In this document: piece after piece, positions 52,815 through 60,582 of the stretch
How positions within the stretch are numbered: the stretch's first letter is position 1
Layout of the letters: each line of letters opens with the position of its first letter
Assembly (NCBI RefSeq): GCF_000738265.1
Contig: NZ_JFCQ01000001.1
Location: 310,001 to 374,000, forward strand
From: Corynebacterium jeikeium
Lineage (GTDB): Bacteria; Actinomycetota; Actinomycetes; Mycobacteriales; Mycobacteriaceae
DNA length: 64,000 nucleotides
Direction: 5' to 3'
Program-made: the position numbers and the translations under genes
The notes under the pieces: generated by a model
Told to the model about the DNA's origin: nothing
What the model saw: only the letters and a program-made list of their open reading frames with translations
Databases searched by the model: none

Positions 52815-53696
52815 ATGCTAGAGCTTAATCTGCCATCCAACACAGCGATCCTGGCCAGGCCGACAATCGGCCTGCAATTCGGGGTGCTACCGCACGAATC
52901 GATGATCCTGCCGCTACCGAAGAACGTGAACCCGGGCCAGGTAGCGCACGTGTTCGCACTGGCGCGCGGCGGGATCGGGTTCGAGGAGCTGCACCAAAAG
53001 ATGGGCTACTGCGGGCTGGAACCCGAAGATGCGCGGCAGATGCTCTCCGAGATGCTGCAGGCGAAGATACTGCGGCCGTCCCAGTCAGACGTGGACTTCC
53101 ACGTGCTGGCCTCCGGCGTGGCCAGCGAGCGGCTAGAGCCCGTGCTAGAGGCCCTTGGTTTGAGTTTCCGCATCGTCACCGCCCCCAGCGAGGCTCGGCG
53201 ATCGCTGATGGCCCTGCCCGGCGCGGTGTTCCCGACCCCGGACGTACAACACGCACTGATGGTCAACCGGGTAGCCCACTACCCCGCTGGCATCGTGGAC
53301 GGCCGATCTGTGCTGGGGCCGCTGGTCATCCCCGGTATAACACCCTGCCTGGCCTGCACCGATAGCTACTACGGGCAGATCGACGACGGGTGGAAAGGAG
53401 TGCGCTTGCAGGCGACAGGTAGACCCGGAAGTACGGAAAGGCACCTGATCCAGGCAGCCTCCACACAGTTTGCGATGATGCTTAACGAACACGTCCTGCC
53501 TTGGTGGCGCGCGCAACGCGAGTATCGGCAGGAACGAAAGATGGCGCGGCTTAGGCAGGAAGCGCTGCCGACTCCACCGGATATCCCGGAGGTCCTCACC
53601 CAACGGCGGCTAGTGGACTTTGCCACCGGTGCCGTGCACACCCACCCCATCCCCTTCGACGACAACTGCCTGTCCTGCCGGGCGGTGCGGGTTTAG
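52815..53696 (+). CDS. ThiF/E1-like protein lacking the ATP site (Rv3196-like)
   Basis: The 293-residue product resembles cyclodehydratase/E1-like partner proteins: VDGRSVLGPLVIPGITPCLACTDSYYGQ, then FDDNCLSCRAVRV at the C-terminus, so the two CxxC pairs can form the E1-type zinc knot. No glycine-rich nucleotide-binding motif is visible in the N-terminal half, unlike active ThiF/MoeB. It is often annotated as a leader-peptide-binding protein of azole-peptide (TOMM) pathways, yet no precursor peptide or dehydrogenase gene is adjacent. It is conserved at this place beside uvrD2. Confidence 0.78.
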   Translation: MLELNLPSNTAILARPTIGLQFGVLPHESMILPLPKNVNPGQVAHVFALARGGIGFEELHQKMGYCGLEPEDARQMLSEMLQAKILRPSQSDVDFHVLASGVASERLEPVLEALGLSFRIVTAPSEARRSLMALPGAVFPTPDVQHALMVNRVAHYPAGIVDGRSVLGPLVIPGITPCLACTDSYYGQIDDGWKGVRLQATGRPGSTERHLIQAASTQFAMMLNEHVLPWWRAQREYRQERKMARLRQEALPTPPDIPEVLTQRRLVDFATGAVHTHPIPFDDNCLSCRAVRV

Positions 53697-53744
53697 CTGT
53701 GCACGAGGCCAACTGTGCACGGGATCAACTGTGCACAAGACCAA

Positions 53745-55841
53745 CTAGGCGTAGTTGCTGACGATCGCCAGAACGTCCTCACCAAACTCCTTCACCTTGA
53801 CCGGACCAATGCCCGGCACGGCCACCAACTGGTCAGACGTGGTGGGCAGCTGCTCGGCAATGGCTCGCAACGTGGCGTCACTAAAAATGACATACGCCGG
53901 CACCGCCTTGTCCTTGGCCAGAGCGCTGCGCCACTGCCGCAGCTCCGTCAGCAGAAGGTGATCAGTCTCGGGGGCGTGCTCCCCGCAGCGGCCGAGGATC
54001 TTTAGCTCCGGGCTGCCGAGCCTGGATCCGCAGACCACGCAGGCATTCTTCGGCGCGCCCAGCCTGTCCCGCGAACCGGAGGCGCCAGTACCGGAACGAC
54101 GCTGCGCGGCGGCCGCTTCCTCCTGCGGGACCAAACCGTCGAGGAAGCGCGTGCGGCGACGGTTCGACTTGGAGCCCTCCTGGCGAGCCAGCGACCAGCT
54201 GAGGTGCAGGTGCTCCCGAGCGCGGGTGATGCCGACGTAGAACAGTCGGCGTTCCTCCTCGATCGCCTCTTCCGAGCCCGCTCCTTTGAGGGCATGGCGG
54301 ATCGGCAAGGTGCCCTCGTTGAGGCCGACCAGGAATACAGCGTCCCATTCCAGGCCCTTGGCAGCGTGAATGCTGGCCAGGGTGACTCCCTGGAACTTCG
54401 GCGGGTTCTTCGCGCTCATGCGTTCCTTCAGCAACGCGACTACGCCCTGCATGCTTAAAGGTTCGGTCGCGGTGGTGGTGATGTCCTTGACCAGCTGGAA
54501 GAGGGCCTGCAGGGACTGCCAGCGGGCGCGCTCCTGGGTACCGGAGGGTTCGGTGGACGTCAGGCCGACGGGGACGAGCGCGGCGCGGACGGCATCCGGC
54601 ACATCCTCCGGGTCCGGGTCGTACTTCTTCGCCGCGGCGGTGATGGCGTTCATTCCCTCCCGGATTTCCGCGCGCTTGAAGAAGCCCTCGCCGCCCTTGA
54701 CCTGGTAGCCAATGCCGGCCTGTTCGAGCTCGTATTCGTAGTTCGCGGACTGGGAGTTGATGCGGTAGAGGATCGCGATGTTCGCGGGTTCCACGCCCTT
54801 GCGGATAAGCGTCTGGATTTCCTTGACTACCGCCACAGCCTCGGCGGGCTCGTCGGGGTACTCGTGGAACTGCGGGAGCGGACCTGCGGGGCGCTGGCCC
54901 TCCAGCTTCAGCCGTGTGCCCGCAACGCGTCCTTTCGCCTTGCCGATCACATTGTTAGCCAGGTCCACGACCTGCGGGGTGGAACGGTAGTCCCGGTGCA
55001 GGCGGACGGTGGTGGACTCCGGGTACTTGGTGGTGAAGTCCAACAGATACTCCGGCGTGGCGCCGTTGAAGCTGTAGATCGTCTGGTTCGCGTCGCCCAC
55101 AACGGTCAGATCGTCGCGGTCGCCTACCCACGCGTCCAACACGCGCTGCTGGAGGGGCGTAACGTCCTGGTACTCGTCGACCACGAAGGTGCGGTAGCGC
55201 GAACGAAACTCGTCAGCGATGCCGGTGTTGGACTCGATGGCTGCGGCCATATGCAGCAGCAGATCGTCGAAGTCCAGCAGCATGCCCTCCGGCGTGGCCT
55301 TGAGGTTCTCGTAGCCCTGAAAGACCTTGACGAAGGTATGCGGGGCGACTGGGCAATCACGGCGGCGCGGTTCAACGAAGTCCGGGTAGTCTTCCGCACT
55401 GATCAAAGAGGATTTCGCCCATTCGATTTCCCCGATGAGGTCCGCCAGCATCGGGGTGCTGACCTCCACTCCCGCGGCCCGCGCGGCGCGGGAGACGACG
55501 CGGAACTTGTTGTCCAGCAGCGTCCACGGCAGGTCGCCCGCATAGGCGGGCCAAAAGTATTTCAACTGCCGCATGGCGGCGGCGTGGAAGGTCTTGGCCT
55601 GCACCTTGGGGATGTTCATCAGCGCTAGGCGCTCACGCAGTTCCGCGGCCGCACGGGCGGTGAAGGTCACGGCCAAGACGTGGTCGGGGTTCACGAATCC
55701 GCCCTCGACCAGGTAGGCAATGCGGTGGGTAATGGTGCGGGTCTTGCCGGTGCCGGCGCCTGCGATGATGCTCACCGGTCCGCGCGGGGCGGAGGCCGCT
55801 CTCGCCTGTTCCGGATCCAGACCATCCAGTAGGGAGCTCAC
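53745..55841 (-). CDS. uvrD2: UvrD2-type helicase with tetracysteine and HRDC domains
   Basis: The 698-residue SF1A helicase has motif I IAGAGTGKTRTITHRIAYLV, motif II DEYQDVTPLQQRVLDAW, motif III VGDANQTIYSFNGA, motif V ASIHAAKGLEWDAVFLVG and motif VI YVGITRAREHLHLS. The C-terminus has a Cys cluster (CVVCGSRLGSPELKILGRCGEHA) and an HRDC domain (VAVPGIGPVKVKEFGEDVLAIV). This is the layout of mycobacterial UvrD2 (Rv3198c), in which the tetracysteine zinc module is required for unwinding. Only three Cys are obvious in the cluster here. Confidence 0.93.
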   Translation of the reverse strand: MSSLLDGLDPEQARAASAPRGPVSIIAGAGTGKTRTITHRIAYLVEGGFVNPDHVLAVTFTARAAAELRERLALMNIPKVQAKTFHAAAMRQLKYFWPAYAGDLPWTLLDNKFRVVSRAARAAGVEVSTPMLADLIGEIEWAKSSLISAEDYPDFVEPRRRDCPVAPHTFVKVFQGYENLKATPEGMLLDFDDLLLHMAAAIESNTGIADEFRSRYRTFVVDEYQDVTPLQQRVLDAWVGDRDDLTVVGDANQTIYSFNGATPEYLLDFTTKYPESTTVRLHRDYRSTPQVVDLANNVIGKAKGRVAGTRLKLEGQRPAGPLPQFHEYPDEPAEAVAVVKEIQTLIRKGVEPANIAILYRINSQSANYEYELEQAGIGYQVKGGEGFFKRAEIREGMNAITAAAKKYDPDPEDVPDAVRAALVPVGLTSTEPSGTQERARWQSLQALFQLVKDITTTATEPLSMQGVVALLKERMSAKNPPKFQGVTLASIHAAKGLEWDAVFLVGLNEGTLPIRHALKGAGSEEAIEEERRLFYVGITRAREHLHLSWSLARQEGSKSNRRRTRFLDGLVPQEEAAAAQRRSGTGASGSRDRLGAPKNACVVCGSRLGSPELKILGRCGEHAPETDHLLLTELRQWRSALAKDKAVPAYVIFSDATLRAIAEQLPTTSDQLVAVPGIGPVKVKEFGEDVLAIVSNYA

Positions 55842-55850
55842 TCAGATCCC

Positions 55851-56933
55851 CTACTTGGTGCCGAGAATATCGTCGGCACCGGGGTTGGAGCGCACGTACA
55901 GCACGCGGTCGCCCGGTTCGATCGTCTCCGCCTCGGAGGAATCGATGCGGTACAGCTCGCCAGAGCGCACCACGCCCAGCACCACGTCTTCTAGCACGCG
56001 GGGGTTGCCGCCAACCTCTTCCTCGGTGACCAGGCGCTCGGCGATAGAGAAGCCTTCGTCCGGCGACAGCAGATCCTCCATCATCTCCGTCACTGATGGT
56101 GTAACCGTCGCCAGTCCCATCAGGCGCCCGGCCGTTTCGGAGGAGACGACCACCGAGTCTGCACCGGATTGCCGCAGCAGGTGCGAGTTATCGGATTCGC
56201 GCACACTCGCGACGATCGTTGCAGAAGGCGCGATCTCGCGCACCGACAGTGTGATCAGCACCGCTGTATCGTCCTGGTTCGGCGCGACAACCACCGCGCG
56301 GGCACGGTTCACACCAGCGAGTTTCAGCACGTCGGAGCGGGTAGCCGTCCCCTGCACCGTCACCAGCCCCTGCGCGGACGCCTGATCCAGCACCTCCCTG
56401 TCCGTATCCACCACGACGATCTGCGAAGGCGATACGCCGTCGGCCAGCAGCGCCGCGATAGCGGAGCGGCCCTTGGTGCCGTAGCCGATAACGATGGTGT
56501 GGTTACGCATTTTCTTCCTCCAGCGGCGGATGACTAACGTTTTGCGGGATTCTTCGGTCAGCACTGACAGCGTCGTGCCGACCAGCAGCACCAGGAAGAC
56601 CAGGCGGGCCGGGGTGATAATGAGGGTGTTTACCAGTCGCGCGTTCTGCGTCTGCGGTGACACATCGCCGTAGCCCGTCGTCGAGAGAGACACCGACGAG
56701 TAATACAGGGCGTCCACAAAAGTTTCCATCCCCTCGTAGCCGTCCCTGTCGAAGTAGGCCAGGCAGGCGACGAAAAGCACCAGCAGGAAGGCGTAGAACA
56801 TCCGTCGGATGATGAGCCACCAGGGGCTTTGTACCACCGAGGTCGGGATGCGGACGATGTTTAGCAGTGCGTGCGGCGGTAGCTCATCGACCTCATCGTC
56901 GGCGCGAAAACGTTCGCGCAGCCGGTCTCTCAT
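55851..56933 (-). CDS. K+ channel with RCK (TrkA-N/TrkA-C) domain
   Basis: The 360-residue product has two membrane helices (YAFLLVLFVACLAYF and VNTLIITPARLVFLVLLVG) around a pore loop with the selectivity filter STTGYGDVSP. An RCK domain follows, with HTIVIGYGTKGRSAIAALL (Rossmann GxGxxG) and VVVDTDREVL, and a C-terminal TrkA-C domain. It resembles MthK/Rv3200c channels gated by ligand or Ca2+. It lies between uvrD2 and adnB; the nudC gene present at this point in M. tuberculosis is absent. Confidence 0.9.
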   Translation of the reverse strand: MRDRLRERFRADDEVDELPPHALLNIVRIPTSVVQSPWWLIIRRMFYAFLLVLFVACLAYFDRDGYEGMETFVDALYYSSVSLSTTGYGDVSPQTQNARLVNTLIITPARLVFLVLLVGTTLSVLTEESRKTLVIRRWRKKMRNHTIVIGYGTKGRSAIAALLADGVSPSQIVVVDTDREVLDQASAQGLVTVQGTATRSDVLKLAGVNRARAVVVAPNQDDTAVLITLSVREIAPSATIVASVRESDNSHLLRQSGADSVVVSSETAGRLMGLATVTPSVTEMMEDLLSPDEGFSIAERLVTEEEVGGNPRVLEDVVLGVVRSGELYRIDSSEAETIEPGDRVLYVRSNPGADDILGTK

Positions 56934-56946
56934 CTACGTCCTCTCG

Positions 56947-59900
56947 TCACTGCTCGATGCTGCCTTGTGGCTCTTCGCCGTCGTGCTCTTGGGGTGCCTT
57001 CTTTGTGACGCCCCCAAGCATCCGCTCGAGTTGCTCTGCAGACAGTAGTGTACGCGGTTCATAGGTCTCATTTGCCGCGACATAGTGAAACACGGCGCGA
57101 ACGTTGTCGGCGGGCACCTCCACGCCCAGTTTGGTGCTGAGTAGTTTCGCCCATGCCAGCCTGTAAATGGCCAGCTGCTGTTCGGCTGCGTCCAGTTCCG
57201 CGCCGGTGGGTTTGCGCCCTGTTTTCCAGTCCACCACGATCCAGCCGTCGGTGGGATCGTCTCCTTCGTGGAATACGGCGTCAATACGTCCCTCAAACAC
57301 GTGACCGCCGATCGTGACAGAGTAGGCACCCTCCACGCTTTCGGGTTGGCGATCGGCCCATGCAGAGCGCAGGAACGCCTCCTTCAGGGTCTCGAGGTAA
57401 GGGTCGCCGAGCGAAGCATCCGAGGCGCCCGGCAGCTCTTCCTCGTCCAACAGGGTGACCTGCTTGTAGCGTTCTTCCACCCAGTTGTGGAACGCGGTGC
57501 CGCGCTTGGCGTAGGGCTTCGGCTCGAGGGGAATTGGACGACGGGCGCGCAGGGCGAACTCTTCGGAATCCCTGCGCAGGCTCACCATCTCGGTAGCCGT
57601 GAGTCGCACCTTCAGTGGCACCAGCACCTCGGCGTTGTCCATTTCCGAATATTCCTCGAGCAGCATTGCCGTCTCGAGATCCCACACCTCGGCCACGGTG
57701 GTGGGCGCGGAGGGGGTGGGGGTGTCAGCGCTGTCCGGCTCCTGCGCGCCTAGCGCCTCGATTTCCTTGCGCACCATGTCGGCGGCTTCGGCCACACCGG
57801 GGCGCTCTGTAGCGGGAGCTGGGCTAGGCCAGGGGGCGCCTGCGCCATTGTTCGCTTCATCGACGCGCTGCTGTCGCTCTTCGCCATACTCTAAACGCCG
57901 GGAATTGACCTCGACAGTGGGAAGCAGCTTCCTCTGCTCGACTGGAAGCTCCGAGTTATTCAACATCTCATCCAACTTCGAGTAATACTGCCCCATGTCA
58001 GACCAGTGCTCTACACAATCCTTGCGGTTGTTTTCCCGCAGGTGGTCCCGCAACAGTACTAGACACAGTGAAGGATCCTGTGCGTCCTTGGCGCCGTTCT
58101 TATATGCCGCACCACTGACATAGAGCACCCTCTGGGATCGGGTGATGGCCACGTAGAACAGCCGGTCGTTCTCCTTTGAACGGAAGCGCTTGACCTCCAC
58201 ATTGAATGCGTCATAGGCGTCCGCGTGCGCCTTTCTGTCCTCGACGCCTTCAAGGGACAGCTTTGGGTACATTCCGGGCTTATCCCCCGCATCCCCGCGC
58301 AGGCTGCTGGGAATGACCTGAGCGGTGGTTGTCCATGAATACTTCTTGTCTTTCCGTGGTTGCGCGTAATCGCTGAAACTGTCGCGCGTAGCATGCGGCA
58401 CCGCAACAATGTCCCACTCCAGGCCCTTGGCTTTATGGACTGTGAGGATCTGCACGGTATTGTCCTTGCGCTGGACTTCTCCGGGGGTCAGCCCGTCCTC
58501 TTCGGCATGCGCCGCCTTCAGATATTCGACCAGCGCTTTCGGGGTTGCGGATCCGATGCGGGAGAAATCGCGAACGATATCCGCAAACCTATCCAGGTGG
58601 CTGGTGCCAATAGATTGATCCGGGTGGCGATGCCAGCGCGCCAGCACTTCATGCCGCACTCCCAGCATCTTCTCGATGTCCGCGACCAAGTCCGGCAGGT
58701 TCTTGCTGAGGCTGTGGCGCCGCAGATACCCCAGCTCCCGACCGAGCAGCTCCAGCCTTTGGGCGCCTTCTGTTGACATCCCCATATCCGCGGCATCTCG
58801 GATGTCCGCGAGTGCATCAACCAGACCGACAGAAAAATCGGTGGGGTCTGGAATGGCATCTAGGATCTCCGCTATCAGTTCATCACGCACGCCGGGCGTG
58901 TGGAGAGACTCGATTTTCTCCAGTCGCTCCTGCTCCAAAACGGTTTCGTCGATGTTTTCCGCTTCCCCAGATCCGCGTTTGGCAATCTGCTCTGCGCGTC
59001 GCGTGAGCACCGCAAGGTCAGCGGCACCGATGTTCCACCTCGGGCCAGTCAGCAGGCGCAGCAGTGCCACGTCATCAGTCGGATCCACCAGCACCCGCAG
59101 TGTGGCAAAGATATCTGCAACTTCAGGAAGATCCAGCAGACCTGGCCCGGCGGTCATGTCTGCGGGCACCCCGCGTTCGACCAGCTTGTTGTAGATAGGA
59201 ACAGCGTTCGCATTCTTGGTCACCAATACCGCTGCGGAAAAAGGTCTGACCTTGGACGGGTCGTCCGCCGTTTCCAGCTTCTGCTGGTACTCCTGCCATC
59301 GTTCCTGCAGCTTGTCAGCCATCCAGTCGAGCTCCTGTTCGCGCTCATCAAAGAAAGCCACAGCGACCTCGCCGTCTTCTGCACCAGGGCGCGGGCGCAG
59401 CTCGGAAACTAGGCGTCCGGTGCTGTCGGTGCTTCGCTCCATGGACCAGGTAGAGACCTTGTTGGCCATGTCCAACACGGTGGTGGGGTTGCGCCAGGAG
59501 GTCAGCAGCTGCAGCTTCTCCGCTGGGTTCCCGTTCGAATCCTGAAAGTCCTCGCGGAACTTCTCCAAGTTGGAGGCCGTCGCGCCGCGGAAAAGATAAA
59601 TCGACTGCATAGGATCGCCCACCGCCATCGCGGAGAACTCGCCGTCGTTCGCCTTTCCCTTGCCAAACAACGAAGACAGCATGATGCGTTGGGCATGTCC
59701 AGTGTCCTGGTACTCGTCCAGCATCACCACGCGGAAACGTCGCCGTTGTTCTTCCCCGACGACCTCGTGATCACGCACAAGTCCCGCAGCCTTGCTCATC
59801 TGCTGGCCGAAAGTCAGCAACTCCCGGCGCTGGAGCTCTTCCCGATATTCGTGCACCAGCTGCAAAAGCTCGATGCGGTATTCCTGCGCGTCGAGGAAGT

Positions 59901-60582
59901 TCCGGTTCTCCTTGTTGAACTCGACTCGACTTCTCGCTTTCCTTGGTAGGTCTTTGAGAACCTCTCGCGCCTCCTCACTTTCCTCCGCTACTTTTTCCGG
60001 GTCCGCCAGGTGGTTGTCCATCTCATCGGACAGAGCGCACACCTCCTCGATGACCGTTCCCACAGCCCTATCTACGGATATCTTCCCCTGCGAGTTCAGC
60101 ACCACATCGCGGGCCACCATCCACCGTTCGGCGTCCGTAATAAGCCTGGCCGCAGGCTCCGAAGGGATCAACAGTCCATACTCACGGACGATGTCCCCCG
60201 CATAGGAGTCATACGTAGCCACTGCCGGCGCGATGTTCTTCAACGCCTCGCGCCGCGGATCATCGGTGGCCAGCTGATCCATGAAGGCGCTGCTCGCCAG
60301 CGTCTGTAGGCGCTGGCGGATGCGCTCCCCCAGCTCCGCGGCAGCCTTGCGGGTAAAGGTCAGCCCCAGAATCTGCTCGGGCCGGGCGAAGCCGTTGGCC
60401 ACCATCCACACGGCCCGCGCCGCCATGGTTTCGGTCTTACCGGCGCCTGCTCCGGCAACTACCAGAAAGTTGCCGAACGGCCCGGCCTGGATGACTTCGG
60501 CCTGCTCGTCGGTCGGGGCGAACCTCTGCCCCATCAGCTGGGAAAGCTCCTGCGGGCTGAAAATGTGCCTGTTGCTATCCAT
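56947..60582 (-). CDS. adnB: AdnB-type ATP-dependent helicase-nuclease subunit
   Basis: The 1211-residue product has an N-terminal UvrD-type motor: motif I VVAGAGAGKTETMAARAVWMV, motif II DEYQDTGHAQRIML, motif III VGDPMQSIYLFRGA, motif V LTVHKAKGLEWDIVAVPH and motif VI YVAITRSQRVLYVSG. A C-terminal RecB-type nuclease domain has GRIDAVFHEGDD and VDWKTGRKP (D...DxK). With AdnA it forms the actinobacterial double-strand-break resecting motor-nuclease. It starts directly after the adnA stop (TAG/ATG contiguous). An exact dispersed repeat lies in the C-terminal tail (GGVTKKAP). Confidence 0.93.
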   Translation of the reverse strand: MDSNRHIFSPQELSQLMGQRFAPTDEQAEVIQAGPFGNFLVVAGAGAGKTETMAARAVWMVANGFARPEQILGLTFTRKAAAELGERIRQRLQTLASSAFMDQLATDDPRREALKNIAPAVATYDSYAGDIVREYGLLIPSEPAARLITDAERWMVARDVVLNSQGKISVDRAVGTVIEEVCALSDEMDNHLADPEKVAEESEEAREVLKDLPRKARSRVEFNKENRNFLDAQEYRIELLQLVHEYREELQRRELLTFGQQMSKAAGLVRDHEVVGEEQRRRFRVVMLDEYQDTGHAQRIMLSSLFGKGKANDGEFSAMAVGDPMQSIYLFRGATASNLEKFREDFQDSNGNPAEKLQLLTSWRNPTTVLDMANKVSTWSMERSTDSTGRLVSELRPRPGAEDGEVAVAFFDEREQELDWMADKLQERWQEYQQKLETADDPSKVRPFSAAVLVTKNANAVPIYNKLVERGVPADMTAGPGLLDLPEVADIFATLRVLVDPTDDVALLRLLTGPRWNIGAADLAVLTRRAEQIAKRGSGEAENIDETVLEQERLEKIESLHTPGVRDELIAEILDAIPDPTDFSVGLVDALADIRDAADMGMSTEGAQRLELLGRELGYLRRHSLSKNLPDLVADIEKMLGVRHEVLARWHRHPDQSIGTSHLDRFADIVRDFSRIGSATPKALVEYLKAAHAEEDGLTPGEVQRKDNTVQILTVHKAKGLEWDIVAVPHATRDSFSDYAQPRKDKKYSWTTTAQVIPSSLRGDAGDKPGMYPKLSLEGVEDRKAHADAYDAFNVEVKRFRSKENDRLFYVAITRSQRVLYVSGAAYKNGAKDAQDPSLCLVLLRDHLRENNRKDCVEHWSDMGQYYSKLDEMLNNSELPVEQRKLLPTVEVNSRRLEYGEERQQRVDEANNGAGAPWPSPAPATERPGVAEAADMVRKEIEALGAQEPDSADTPTPSAPTTVAEVWDLETAMLLEEYSEMDNAEVLVPLKVRLTATEMVSLRRDSEEFALRARRPIPLEPKPYAKRGTAFHNWVEERYKQVTLLDEEELPGASDASLGDPYLETLKEAFLRSAWADRQPESVEGAYSVTIGGHVFEGRIDAVFHEGDDPTDGWIVVDWKTGRKPTGAELDAAEQQLAIYRLAWAKLLSTKLGVEVPADNVRAVFHYVAANETYEPRTLLSAEQLERMLGGVTKKAPQEHDGEEPQGSIEQ
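56999..57012 (+). repeat. Dispersed repeat copy (exact)
   Basis: TTCTTTGTGACGCC then CCC, antisense to the adnB tail. Confidence 0.85.

Noticed and set aside
53869..53886. GGCGTCACTAAAAATGAC as a further repeat copy
   Set aside because: It encodes FSDATL in the conserved C-terminal part of UvrD2, as I would expect from homologues, and lacks TTCTTT.
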